Shown here: piece after piece, positions 13,065 through 24,445 of the stretch
Layout of the letters: every line of letters starts with the position of its first letter
Numbering within the stretch: position 1 is the stretch's first letter
Source: Drechslerella dactyloides
Lineage: Eukaryota > Ascomycota > Orbiliomycetes > Orbiliales > Orbiliaceae
DNA length: 64,000 bases
Direction: 5' to 3'
Assembly: GCA_020064725.1 (NCBI GenBank)
Contig: JAGTWJ010000007.1
Coordinates: 434,001 to 498,000 of the forward strand
Program-made: the position numbers and the translations under genes
Notes under the pieces: generated by a model
Seen by the model: the letters and a program-made list of their open reading frames with translations, nothing else
Databases searched by the model: none
What the model was told of the DNA's origin: nothing

Positions 13065-14558
13065 TCAAGAGCTTCGAAGCTTCTCGTGGCTGGCTTCCGA
13101 AATTGGAAGAGTCGAGTCCGCCTGTTCCTCCGAGTTCGTCTGCTCCCCCAAGCCCTCCTGCTTCTCCGAGTCCTGCAGCTTTTGGAACTCTGATGGGAAG
13201 CATGTTTTATGTATCGTTTCCAGCATCCTGTTAGCCTTGTAAAGCATAAGTAACGCAAGTTCTCCGTTGGAGGAGCGCGAGGATTCTTTGCTTGTGCAGC
13301 GCCCCATGATAACCCGATACTCCCTGCGCTCGAGGCAATACTCTCCAATTGGTGCAACGACGCCAAGATACTTCATGAGTATCGTGTTGGAGATTAGTCG
13401 GCACATGCGCCCGTTGGCCGTGGAGAACGGTTTCATGAAGGCAAAAGCACAGGCTGCGTGTGCCGCAATAAAGAACGGGTCGATTGGCTTCCCTTGCTCT
13501 GCCGGGAGGAGCTTCTCGTTGAGATCCTTGACGTATGCCTTCATATTTTGAGGCATGCTTTGGAGAGCTGCCTGGGCTTGTCGAGGTGCGGTCTTCTGTA
13601 GGCTGTTGATGTATATGCTTGAGAAACAGTCGCCTTCAATGGCCTCGTGGGGTTCCTCTTTGTAGGTGTCAGGGCCCATGGTAAGAATCATGTAGGTCGA
13701 GCGGATCAAATCTTCGCTAAAGAGCTCGCCGGCGCCGATGACCCTGCTAAGCATGTACGAGAGGGCCCCGGCATGATAGAGCACCGTGCGGCGACCAATG
13801 GCGAGGATGCCGCGTAAACCAAATGTGAATTTGTTTTCTGCTGCCAGTGCTGCAAGACGCTTTAAGTAATATGCGCCCCGTGTTGATGCTTGCCCGTAAA
13901 GGAATTGTGGGTCATTGAATACCATATTGCAAAGCTGCATGGTTGGGCCGAGGCCGAGATCTAGCTCTGCGATCCTGTTCGAGCCGAAGATGAAGCGCGT
14001 CATCTGGTTGACAACCTCGAATTCTAGCTTGCGCTGAAGTGACGCCGTTGGCCGAGGCGTCAGCACTTGTATTGTCGGCAGCCCCGGCGTCGGCTCCTGT
14101 TGCTGATTCCCCGAGCCGGAGGCTTTATTATCCGACTGAGGCTGATCGATACTTCTGTTGATAGTGCGGACTGCACCAATGTGCGAGGCTGCAGATACGA
14201 AGAGTTTCGTTGTCGACTTGCATTTGTCGGTTTTGGCATCGCTGTAGCCAACTACCCCTGGCAGCATCTCGAATGTGGGTTTACCTGCATTCTTACCTGA
14301 CAGGCTAGAGAGATTCGACCACGTTACGTCAGCTAGACGGTGGTGGCTGCGCATGAAATCGAGAGATGATGCTCTCGTAGTCATCAGCTTGTCTTCTTGC
14401 GGGCCGAATATACTCTGCGGGTTGACTACTGATAGAGCATCTCCTGATCCTAGAGGCGGATCTGCCGGTTCATCTGGTCGACGTCCGTATATGAACTTAT
14501 GGGGGCCAAAATCCTCTTTCGAGTGCGCAATGGGTGATTTCATGCTTTTACCCGCCAT
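13065..14558 (-). CDS. Fic-domain protein with a degenerate catalytic motif
   Basis: This is a single-exon gene of 497 residues. Fic proteins usually transfer AMP or related groups to protein side chains, using the motif HPFx(D/E)GNGRxxR. Here the equivalent motif lies at residues 376-387 and reads KPFSTANGRMCR. The catalytic His is replaced by Lys and the first Gly by Ala, while NGR and the final Arg remain. The flanking helices and the later R-x-x-Y segment still fit the Fic fold. An upstream FGSNRIAEL segment resembles the inhibitory (S/T)xxxE helix that sits before the core in class II Fic proteins, though weakly. The first 180 residues look disordered and rich in Ser, Pro, Gln and Lys. 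The C-terminus is a Glu-rich polar tail. The frame is intact, so this is not an obvious pseudogene. Canonical AMPylation looks unlikely; a pseudoenzyme or altered chemistry is possible. Confidence 0.75.
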   Translation of the reverse strand: MAGKSMKSPIAHSKEDFGPHKFIYGRRPDEPADPPLGSGDALSVVNPQSIFGPQEDKLMTTRASSLDFMRSHHRLADVTWSNLSSLSGKNAGKPTFEMLPGVVGYSDAKTDKCKSTTKLFVSAASHIGAVRTINRSIDQPQSDNKASGSGNQQQEPTPGLPTIQVLTPRPTASLQRKLEFEVVNQMTRFIFGSNRIAELDLGLGPTMQLCNMVFNDPQFLYGQASTRGAYYLKRLAALAAENKFTFGLRGILAIGRRTVLYHAGALSYMLSRVIGAGELFSEDLIRSTYMILTMGPDTYKEEPHEAIEGDCFSSIYINSLQKTAPRQAQAALQSMPQNMKAYVKDLNEKLLPAEQGKPIDPFFIAAHAACAFAFMKPFSTANGRMCRLISNTILMKYLGVVAPIGEYCLERREYRVIMGRCTSKESSRSSNGELALLMLYKANRMLETIHKTCFPSEFQKLQDSEKQEGLGEQTNSEEQADSTLPISEASHEKLRSS

Positions 14559-16768
14559 AGCTTCTCCAGGTATGCGAGGTACCAGGTCTCTGTAAATATC
14601 TGATACTGGAGATGGTTAATGGAATAGTTCTAAGTTTGTCGACTTAAGTGTTCTCGTATAATCTTCATCGGTTCCCGAAGAAAGGAATTGTGCGCCTAAA
14701 CTAGATTTTTTCGTTCAGACTGCAGTACTGGCTCTATGAACGAGGAAGCCAGAGGCCACCTATGGGCGCGGTGGCTGCGCATAATCGCTCTTCTTGAGTT
14801 GGATTCTGCATCTACCGAATTTGAGAGAATATATTTGGAGGGTTGGGCAAATATGCTGTCTAGCTAGTCTCGGGGCTAGCAGACTCATCTCGCGGGTCGA
14901 GAGTTGTTAATCTCTCAAAGTGCGTGCGGCGCGCACTTTTGCGGTTCCCACAAAGCGAGCCATTTTTCTCGACCTTTGAGCACTAGGCTCACTAGCCCGA
15001 CAACGGACTACGCTTGTTCTGTGGGATGGTCCTAGTATGGGGCCAGCCTCGGTGAATATCTTATAATATATATCATTGTACCGATGTAGTTTATATGCTG
15101 CTACGTTAGTGAACAAGTACTGAGATTCTTCTTTCATCTAGTGAAATACGTACCTAGATGGATGGTGAATTTCTCGTCCGAGTGTCACCGTCGAATACAG
15201 TCTCGTACCCCAGCTGGGTATCTATCTCACATCGTAGGTTGCACGCGGTCGGCGTCCCCAAATTAAGTTGAGTATATGTATGTGTTGGCCGCCTAAAAAG
15301 CCACATCTTATTGACGAGGGTCACCTTGCAATTGCAGATGTAGTACGTAGTCCGGGCCGCGGGTGGGTCAACATCTGCATCCTAGCATCCTAGAATCATC
15401 CTGGATGGAATGAGCATGGGTAGCATCAAAATTAGGGGGGGAAAAAAAGTAGACTTGAGGGTACTTTGATGGTATCAATTGCCCATGTATGCCTTCGGCG
15501 ACTTGGTCAGTTGCCTCTAATACGTAATACGGAGACAACTTCAAACCATAGAATTATCTACAAACATGCAGGCGAGCCCGATAAATCTCGTGATCAGATA
15601 TTTTCACAACTGAATTTATTAGCTAACAGCATGCACCATTAGTTATTAACAGCAGCTATTACTTACCGAGATCCGAGGTAGCTATAGCACCAATCTTAAT
15701 GCTATTCACCAAGACTTTCCAATGAATTTATATGCAAGATCACGGCTCGGCATTACTATTACCCCGATTAAGATATTACCACACTTATAGCTAGAACGCG
15801 ACTCGGAACCGGCCAAACTGCGTTACATGCCCGCTTTAGAACACAAACCACCTACAACTCAACACCAGTATGCAGTATCACCGCTCATGTTTCTAAATAC
15901 ACAATATCGTGCATTAGTTGACGGCTGCACGTCGGCCACACCCGAATTTCGAGCCAAGCCAAACCTTTTAGGAAGCATTCTGCGAGCTGGCCGCGAAGGT
16001 GGTCCGACCCAGGTCATAATCGCTGCCTGCCGCGGAAATCGTTGTCAACCGCAAGCTAATTTGCTGGCACCACCGCGCTTAGGAACTCAGCCCTGTGCCA
16101 AGCAGCAGGGGTCCTCAGCCTTGTAGAACATCCGATTTGGACATGTCTTCCAGACGAACCCTTAAATGGAAGCATTCTGCGAGCTCTGCGCCGTTACTAA
16201 TGCACCTGCAACCCCAGCTTCTCGAAGGACCCAATGGAAGGCTGTTCGAAGAACCAGGGATACATAGCTGCAGCCCTGTCGGCGATACTTCGAACAACGC
16301 CGACGACCGGAACTCAAGCGGGTGGCGTTCCTGCATGTAACTCCAAATCTGAAAATATCAGAGCCGGACGGCTCTCCGAGTCTATATGACCAATGATATT
16401 GATGCTTCCAATGCAAGATGACGATGCGGGGATTCAAAGAGCCTCGGCTGGCGTTGGGGCTAGGACTCAAGGATCCCTGCGTACGTGTATTGCATGTCGC
16501 ATTCCCATGTCTACGCATCAGAAATCTCCTCGCGTAGTCTTAATTCGATTAGCCGATGCTGTTGCGGGACGCAAGATGCGAAGTGCTGTCGGAGCGGCCT
16601 TGAGCTACTGGCCGTTACTGTTTGATTGATACCTCGGCCGATTAGTACGACAACGCCGCAGTGCAGTGCTAGTGCCGCACGCCGCAGATATCTCAATATA
16701 GCAACATAGATACACAGCTACACAGATATCTCGAGGAGATTGTACGGAGAAGATCATGAATTCAACAA
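14559..16768. other. Divergent intergenic region, no gene recognised
   Basis: This 2.2-kb spacer lies between the divergent Fic-like gene and the small secreted protein gene. The AT-rich stretch around 15.5-15.8 kb and the open frames at 15827-16340 show no domain or consistent coding signal. Confidence 0.5.
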
Positions 16769-16776
16769 TATAAATA
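16769..16776 (+). promoter_or_regulatory. TATA box of the small secreted protein gene
   Basis: A perfect TATAAATA lies about 200 nt before the ATG at 16970. It is followed by a CA/CT-rich leader of the kind seen before highly expressed fungal genes. Confidence 0.6.
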
Positions 16777-16969
16777 CACCAGGCATTTCCCCCCGATATC
16801 TCACTTTCATTCTCCATCAGCATCAGCATCAGCAAGTAAATCAACATTCTCAGCATCCAAACAATCTCTTCTATCTATCCAGATACATATCTACAAAGCT
16901 TCAAAGCTTCCAACACCACATTTTCAACTTTACTTTACAACTACTACTCAATCACTTACAAACTTCAAA

Positions 16970-17545
16970 ATGCCTTCCTTCACTCAGATCATCATCGCCG
17001 CCATCGCCGCCGCCGCCGCCGTGTCTGCTTCTCCAGTTGCAGCCGTCAAGGAACTCGCTGCTCGCGGCGACACCAACTACGGTAACTGCTGGGGAGCTGG
17101 ATCCGCTGGCACTGACGCCGGTGTTAAGGGTCAGGGCTGGTGCGACGGGCGAACCTGGACCGAAGCCGCCTTCGACGTCCCATTCGCATTCGTTGCAGGC
17201 AATCCCATCAACATCGTCACTGAGTCCCATGTCTCCTTTGGTCCATGGCACTGCTGCAACACTTGCCGACCTGAGGATAACTGCATCGGATGGAAGATGT
17301 AAGGCTAATAACACCAAACCACAATACACATATGATCACTAGATGCTAATTCAACTTTCTCCAATAGGACTTCCGACTGCCAGTGCACCACCTTCAAGGC
17401 TGACACCGCCACTGCTGGCACTGTCACCCTCGGCGTCTACGGTGGCCCATACACCAACACCTCCGGCAAATTCCACCGCTCTGGCCCCAAGTACAACCTC
17501 GCTTCCACCCCCTTCGGCAACGGTGTCTTTACCCCTACCCAGTAA
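16970..17545 (+). CDS. Small secreted cysteine-rich protein
   Basis: I do not recognise a named family. Exons 16970-17298 and 17368-17545 give 168 residues. The N-terminus is a strong signal peptide: MPSFTQ, an Ile/Ala-rich hydrophobic core, then VSASP. A short Ala/Val/Lys stretch ending LAARG may be a propeptide. The mature part of about 135 residues contains eight cysteines, with spacing NCW, WC, HCCNTC, NC and DCQC. It is rich in Gly, Thr and aromatic residues and has one possible N-glycosylation site in NTSG. A TATA box and a CT/CA-rich leader suggest strong, possibly condition-specific expression. Size, signal and even cysteine number fit an apoplastic effector-like or antimicrobial-type protein, but no function can be assigned from sequence. 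Confidence 0.82.
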
Positions 17546-19624
17546 ATGACTGGTAGTGCGCCTATCCCCTCGAACTCTGCACCCTCACGGCCTCAACATC
17601 AACATCACTAGGCATTTTAAGCGATTAAGGGGGGAGTCACGGGGAGCTGTATATATTTATGGTGCTTACATACAAATGTAAATATAACACGGGATCGATA
17701 GCATTGGACGGCGCGATGAGTACAAATTTGGGGATTTCAGTACATATTCGGAATTTGCTTCTTGTATTTTCAATTACACTTCACGCTCCTTTATGACTTT
17801 ATCTTGAATTTTGCGTTTGTTTATCTACCCACCTGTACATAGCCTCCGTTTCCTTACAGACACTCCTTTAGCAAGTAACTAAATATATAAATGCTGCATA
17901 CACTGCCATACAACTCGCACAGATCTACCGCTAGCTCAAAAAGCTCGAAAAAAAATTTCGCGTGCTAGGTGTTGCTATAATATGAGATTGTGAATTGATG
18001 TAGAAATATATAGAAGGTAGGGTCTTAATTATACATCAGCTTACACATGTCATGTACGCATTGCGATGGCCGTGTTAGTACGGAGCCAGTGCCCCATTAT
18101 ATATGTCGATAACCTAAATATTGTAGATATTGTAAAAAAGAGAGAAATTTGTGTGTTTGACCGAAGTTTTCTAATTCGAAGTTAGTTGGCCACGGTAGGG
18201 ATTCCGCCGAAAGACCGTTCCAGTCTTATGTTCATACTCGAACGGATTAGTCTCGCCGCCATGCTGCGCTTGTGTTGCTGGCTAACCATTTATCGGCGTA
18301 TTCCGTTGCCTTTGATGAATGTAGTCTCGATTTCAGTCCCGGATTTAATGTTAACCAGCGCTCATCACTGGTTTCGCTCGCGTACGTGCCTAGCGTTGTT
18401 CATTGCCAAAGAATTTAGGGCCAGTGTTCATTGAGCTCGAAATCGTTGCTGTAGCCAATGGATGGGGTGGCTTGGGTAGTGCTGGTCATGTATCTTATCT
18501 GATTGACTACTACGAGTCATGTTGAATTGCTCAATGGCCCTCTCTGCAACAATCTTACTTGGGAGCTGTGTTCAATTCGGTATCAGACGTTTGCACGATA
18601 ACCTGGTATATTACAACACTATATGAGTCATCAAGGTGGTGTGGCTACAGATGCCAGGCTGGCTGCTTTGGTGAGCCTTATATGATCGTGGACCTATCTA
18701 CATATCCAGCACATTAAACACCCTTGCGATCTGCGGCTTGTTGGTGAATATTGCAGGTATACTTATAAACGGCTGCACAGATGGGCTGGATCACGGCCAT
18801 GCTATGTGAGATAGTTTACCTGTCATAGAATCACTAGGACCCGTCGTCAACTATCGCAGTATAAGACGTAGAATATATCGTATATCAGAATCCGGAATCT
18901 ACGCGGGTTATAAAGTGTGTGTTGCGAGATGTTGGATTTTACGTTCAGAATCGACAGCGGAGAGTATAGTACGCGTCTTAGCTATATAGCGCTATAGCTT
19001 TGATTGATGATCCTATAATTCATTCAATCCTAGGTCCATACACCCGGAACTCTCAAGGAGTGCTTCTTATACTCGCTTCGGGGGAAAAAAAAGTCCCAAG
19101 AATTCCCATTGGTCCCAAACTGTGCTGATTGCGGGTTCGAATTCACGGCGCACCCGCATTGCTGAACCTGACAAGCTTTTGAAAAAAAAAAAAAAGAAAA
19201 GAAAAGAAGAAAGTATGGACTTCACATTGACAGCTTCAGGGGAAAACCAGCGAAAAATCAGCATGCGGCCCAATGTTGCATCCGAGGCGGGGTTTGTGGC
19301 TTTTTGAATACCCCTTTAGAATTTGCGGCCTGAATTGGCTCACCAGTATAGGACGTTCTGATTGGTCTCTTCTGGAAGCTAAAACTTGTAATTGTGACCG
19401 TGCACCTCTATAAGACCAGCCACAGACGACGACGTAGGCACAAGTCAACCTCATTGAGGTTTGATATCTACGGATATAGCTTCACTTAGATCAACTTCGG
19501 AGACGTTATATCAGAAGCAGCACACAGTACACGACGCGACGAAGATCGATATCGAGGATGTAGATATCTCGTGCTATATTAACAAGGACACTACTTCATA
19601 CAGGCAAGCCAGGTACAAATCCAT
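17546..19624. other. Convergent intergenic region, no gene recognised
   Basis: This 2-kb AT-rich spacer lies between convergent genes. It holds a poly-A/poly-AG run around 19180-19210 and nothing else recognisable. A TTCGAATTC stretch at about 19136 looks like a tRNA T-loop but lacks a T stem. Confidence 0.5.
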
Positions 19625-20362
19625 CTAGCCGCTCTTGTGGTCGAAAAGCTTCCACATCAGTGTTACCTCCTCTCTCTTGGTCTCGGTCTTCTTCGTGACG
19701 GTGGTCTTGGCCTCATCCTTCTCCGTCTTGACCTTGGTTTCGGTCTTGGTCTCGGTGCTTGATGTCGCGGTCTCGGTCTCGGTCTTCTCAACCTTGGACT
19801 TCTTGGTCTCTGGCAGTGGTGGGCCGACCGATCGGGTGACTGTGGTCTCGGTCTTCTCCTCCGTCTCGACTTCGATCTCGAGCTCGACCTTTGTCGTCTC
19901 AACGCCAATTGTGGTGGACTTGGACTCTAGCTCGTCGCTGAGCTTGAGCTTGGGAGCTTTCTTGTCATCGTCGAAGACGATCTTGAAGGTGCCGCCACAA
20001 ATCGTGTACTTGAGCACCTCGCCGGGGCTCATGGTGAAGTCGCACTTTTGCTTGCAATCAACTTCCTTGGGAGCCTGAACGGAGCCGTCGTACTTCTTTT
20101 GCGATGCCTCATCGACGAGGAGCTTCTCCGAGCTGTCATTGAAGATTTGGCACTTGACTATCGGGCGCACAAAGACTTGATATTAGCCTATGGATCGCAA
20201 GCTGGGAAAGTACGGTACGAAATGACGGCGATAGCAGTAGCACGCACCAATCAAGGTCTTCTCAACCTCCTTAGCCGCCTCATTGACGAGGTTTTGGCCG
20301 AGTTCGGCGACGTTAAGGCCCTGGGCCAGGGTGAGTTTCTCCAAACGACCGTATCCCGACAT
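19625..20362 (-). CDS. Hypothetical protein with Lys-Thr-Glu-Thr repeat tail
   Basis: No known family is recognised. Exons 20362-20248 and 20157-19625 join in frame to 215 residues. The first exon starts MSGYGRLEKL and encodes a short amphipathic helix-like segment. The second begins with a compact globular stretch (about residues 39-110) containing the cysteine pattern KCQIF, DCKQKCDF and YTICGG; it looks beta-rich. The last 90 residues are a highly charged Glu/Lys/Thr/Val tract with repeated TETKT and KTETE units, probably disordered or a long single helix. There is no signal peptide and no membrane segment. The start is supported by a TATA-like element about 190 nt upstream. The globular part could be a beta-sandwich of the fungal lectin or aegerolysin kind, but that is only a shape-based thought. 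Confidence 0.72.
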
Positions 20363-22028
20363 TGCGCTGATTTCTTTGTGAGTAGGTGGTACTCGGAGTA
20401 AGATGTCGGATTGTAGTGGAGGGGCTATGCTATCGCACGACTGATAACAATGGTATATCGGAGACGAGAGAAAATCAACGTAATCTTAGCTAGCTACGCA
20501 GTAAATAAGAGGGAAAAGTAGGATAAGACCAGCCGGTCATGGCCGCTTTTATAACCTCAAGCACCAGATACATACCCCTCGCAGATTCACACCAACTGCA
20601 CAGTGAGACTTGATTGTCCATGGAGGGGTACCTGGTCAGCCCGTGCGGGGTAGCATTAAACAGCCATTCACAGGCAGCCAGCTGCTACACGCGTAGCTGC
20701 GCCATTTGCGTGCTGCAATTCTGAGCTGGCATGCATTCAATTGGGTTTCTCCGTTGCCAGGCTGAGCCATGGCGTGCATTAACTTGTTGGATTCTAGCCC
20801 GTGCGGGTATTCCGGGTTACAGCCGATGGTGATGGACGGTTGGAGAGGGGCAGCTAAGGCTGACTGATTCCCATCAATAGCCTGCAAATATCCTGCTTTT
20901 TCAGCTGCATGCAGAATTTGCTCGTGAAAGGGGTGTGTGGAAATACCCGAGTTCAAATTTTGCAAAGCGGCATCTCGACGGTGACGTTATGGATGTTGGA
21001 GGGGTGCATCTCGTAAAATACGCGAGCAGTCGTCCGCCACCTTCAGGCTTTAGCGGATGCGAGGGAAGCCTAGAGAGATCAATTGGCTATTAAACCCTAT
21101 CACCCAGCATATCGTTCGGTAGATGACTGTAGATTGTTATGCTATTGATCATTGACTTGCCACCTCATGCTCATTACGCGTCGGTGGATGATACGGAAAC
21201 CTTTTTTCCAGGAGCAGTCCTGCTATATCCGCGTCTGGTACCTTTATATCTATCGATAACCACCAGAAATAAGGCACATCCACCCGAGCCGAAGACGGGC
21301 ATTTGGATCGTGCGCCAGAAATCGGGTGTTTCCATTGGCAATCGAGCATGAACAATGTCTTTGATATCGGACTTAAGTCCTGCAGTTGATCAAAAGCTCA
21401 AGATCCTCGAAGCTTCTGGTGGTTTGTCCAGCTCGATCTTCATCACCATTCGCTAAAGGCGGGGTATCAATGGTGTGTCGCAGGGTGGATATGCCGAAAG
21501 GGGTGTCGATTGTGGCTATGCTAATGTAGCTCGCATTCGAAGCATTCTTGGCCAAACGTAATTGATCGAATCAAGCTGTTTTCAGAGCAGATTTTCTTAG
21601 GTGCATAAGGCGTCGCGTCGATGCTATCGGGCTTTTGATCCCCCTGGCGTCGAGGGTCCGAGCTGTGACGCGATTGGTAGGACATTTGAATCTGGTGGGG
21701 TCGGTTGCAAAGGTGGGGTGACAATATTCGATCTTTGACGTATCGAGGACTTCGCGTCAGACGAGCATTTTTAAGCCATGGTGTGTGGAAGGGTGAGCTT
21801 CTGGATGGTGTGGAAAGTAGTGGCTTTTTATCCTGCGGTGTGAATTGTTCAGGGTTGGGCAGCCAGCAGTCGAATTGGTTGAAGTCAACTCTTCTGTGTG
21901 ATTTCGTGATCGAATTCGCGTACTCGCGTTTGGATAGCTGGCGCTTGCTTGGCCAACCTCCGCGACCCGCCATCAACTTGCACTTTTCTCGGACGACTCA
22001 AAAGAGGAATAACGTGAGCCCATTCACA
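20363..22028. other. Divergent intergenic region, no gene recognised
   Basis: Promoter spacer between the KTET-repeat protein and the aldo-keto reductase. No domain-bearing frame was seen. Open frame runs up to the reductase start, but only the ATG at 22029 matches the family N-terminus. Confidence 0.5.
20546..20554 (-). promoter_or_regulatory. TATA-like element of the KTET-repeat gene
   Basis: On the reverse strand the sequence reads TTATAAAAG, about 185 nt upstream of the ATG at 20362. Confidence 0.4.
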
Positions 22029-23442
22029 ATGGCCGAAGTACGGGGTCCGACGGCAATAATGAAGATTGTTCTCGGGACGATGATAGTTGGAGAGGAGGGT
22101 GCGCGTAATAGTACCTATGTCTCGAAACGGGTGGCCCACGCTAACGAGTACTCGAGTGTCGCGAACCCCAAAGGAGCCAAGCAGGCCCGTATCTCTACCG
22201 TCGCGGAAGTAGGTTAGTTTTCGACCTGAATGTCAACACTCTCGAAGGCGTCGGCCGTTAATAGCGCGCCAGCCGAACTACTCAATACATTCGCAAAACA
22301 TGGCCATAAGGAAGTCGACACGGCACGGGTCTACGGTGTTGGCACCACCGAGGGCTTCCTCGGACAGCTGGATATGAATAAACGAGGGCTTATCGTTGAC
22401 ACCAAGCTGTCGCGCAGTTCGAAGATTGGTCTACCGGACGGCGTATGTGCGAATGGACCTATACGGGCTTTCACAAGGATGACCTTCTGAGCGTCATAGG
22501 AACCGACTACACATCGTCCGGAGCATCTCCGCCAGGGCCTGGCCGTCTCGTTGAAAGAACTCAGAGCGGATAAGGTGGATATGTTCTATCTCCACGCTCC
22601 AGGTATTAAATGACACTCCCTTTCAACAGCGAGCCTCGGCGTCTGCCCTCGAGATTAAGCATGATGCGGGTTTCCAATATCGATTATAACATTGACGCGA
22701 ATGTTGGATATCTCCATAGACCGGTCCACTCCATATGAAGATACACTCCGAGAGTTAAACAACTTATACAACGAGGGCAAATTCAACAGACTTGGGATCA
22801 GCAATTACATGGCAAGTCGTACAACCCAAGGAAATCCAAAGGTGACCAGCTAATTCTACCTCAAATCATCCGCTAACCGATCCCTTGAATGCTACATAGG
22901 CATGGGAGGTCGCGCAAATGGTTGAAATCTGCGAGCGAAACGGTTGGGTCAAACCCTCTGTGTACCAAGGAATCTACCACGCCTTCCACCGCAGCGCAGA
23001 GCCCGAGCTCTTCCCCTGTCTGCGAAAATATGGCCTGTCTTTCTACCAATTTAACCCTCTTGCCGGGGGGTTCATCAGCGACCGCCTGCAGCGCGGTCAA
23101 ACCGACTTCGAGGCCAGCTCGCGGTTCCATCCGGACCACAAGGTTCAGGTCTACCGCGAGCGCTACTGGAAGGACGAATATTTTGACGCGTTGGAAATCC
23201 TACGTGCGGCTGTCAAGAAGCACGGGATGGGCGAAGCCGAGGCGGCGCTCAGGTGGGCGGTGCACCATAGCGCGCTGAGCGAGGAGCACGGTGATGCTAT
23301 AATCGTTGGCGCGAGTAGCGCGAAGCAGCTGGAGGAGAATCTCACGAATTTGGAAAAGGGCCCACTGCCTGACGATGTTGTAGCTGCGTTTGATGAGGGA
23401 TGGCAAAAGGTGAAGGGTGTGTGCGTGACATATTTCCGTTGA
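22029..23442 (+). CDS. AKR7-like aldo-keto reductase
   Basis: This is an NADPH-dependent reductase of aldehydes and ketones, similar in layout to the aflatoxin-aldehyde reductase family AKR7. Six exons (22029-22098, 22174-22212, 22273-22442, 22500-22602, 22720-22811, 22900-23442) join in frame to 338 residues, the normal length. The catalytic tetrad can be placed: Asp and Tyr in DTARVYG, Lys in VDTK, and His in YLHAPD. The first strand MKIVLGTM, the GISNY segment, YQFNPLAGG and the C-terminal cofactor loop with IIVGAS are all present. The fifth intron starts with GC instead of GT, an accepted minor donor class. Without that intron the frame is broken, so the GC donor is needed for a functional product. 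The physiological substrate cannot be read. Confidence 0.9.
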
Positions 23443-24370
23443 GTCCATGTAGCTACCTCATGGCATACAGCCGAGAGAGGATTCAGGCTGAGAGGTTGAG
23501 GGGCGGGCACATAAATGTTACTGGTCCAATAACTCATGAGTTCGCCACTTGAGGGACATGAAGTTGAGCAAAACACCTTCCTTGCGCTAAGTCTCACTCT
23601 CGCGAGTCGCCTTGGCAAATGAAAACTTGGGATCATTCGCAAGTGACTGTCATATCCGGGCTGCCAACCTCGTATCCGTATCCGCGCCTAATGTCAATAT
23701 TGGAACTAGCGTATGGGGATGCAACCCGGTCCGTGTGATATATATTGGCATCTTGGCTTTCATGCAGAACCCTTTCGCGAATTCGGTGCTCCTCCTCCAG
23801 AGTTGATAACATCTCGGTGTCTATCGATAACTATCCATGTAATTGGTTACAATACTTGGGTTATATTACATACGCTAAAGACGTCCGATGGCCAATGCAG
23901 AATACGTCGAGTGCGGCGCCTGACTGTGGCTTCACGCCGCCTATCATGCGCACGGCCATATTGAGGTAGAGACGAACAGGTGTACCAGGACTACCCGATT
24001 TGAGTATATATGCAAAGCCTATGGTATGGCAAACTTGTACTGAGCAGATATTAAAGATGGTGTGATTTAGTTAAATCAGTCGCCAAATGTTCAATATCAA
24101 AGACTCAAAATACACCGTCGAGGACCGAGGCGCCGAGAAGCATGCATGCTGCAGCTGCAGTGCTGTTGACATAGTATACCCCGTTTATAGACATGCATAA
24201 ACGGATTTATGTCATGCTAAACCAAAAATATATAGCGCAGGTTACGAAGCTTCTGGAAGGAACAGTGGTAGCGTTTCTACGGCCCATGGGTTCATGCTCC
24301 CGCAATCCTCAGGCGTATTTAACGCTCACAGATCTGGTCCAGCGTTATATACCTCGCGCACGACCTGGTG

Positions 24371-24445
24371 GAAAGTCAAAATGTGTTGTTTGTGTCACGT
24401 GAGAGTTGTTTGTCTGGGACGTCGACAACACATTTTTGACTTTTT
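24371..24445. repeat. Long imperfect inverted repeat
   Basis: The left arm at 24372-24389 (AAAGTCAAAATGTGTTGT) pairs with the right arm at 24425-24443, with a single extra T. The 35-nt loop contains CACGTG and, near the right arm, GACGTC. It could be a hairpin, a terminator-like structure or a paired binding site. Confidence 0.7.

Noticed and set aside
19131..19150. tRNA-like T-loop word GGTTCGAATTC
   Set aside because: The flanking bases cannot form the 5-bp T stem, and no D arm, anticodon arm or acceptor stem is present.
22622..22637. 16-bp word TTCAACAGCGAGCCTC shared with 58298-58313
   Set aside because: One shared 16-mer in 64 kb is close to chance expectation, and the flanks do not align.
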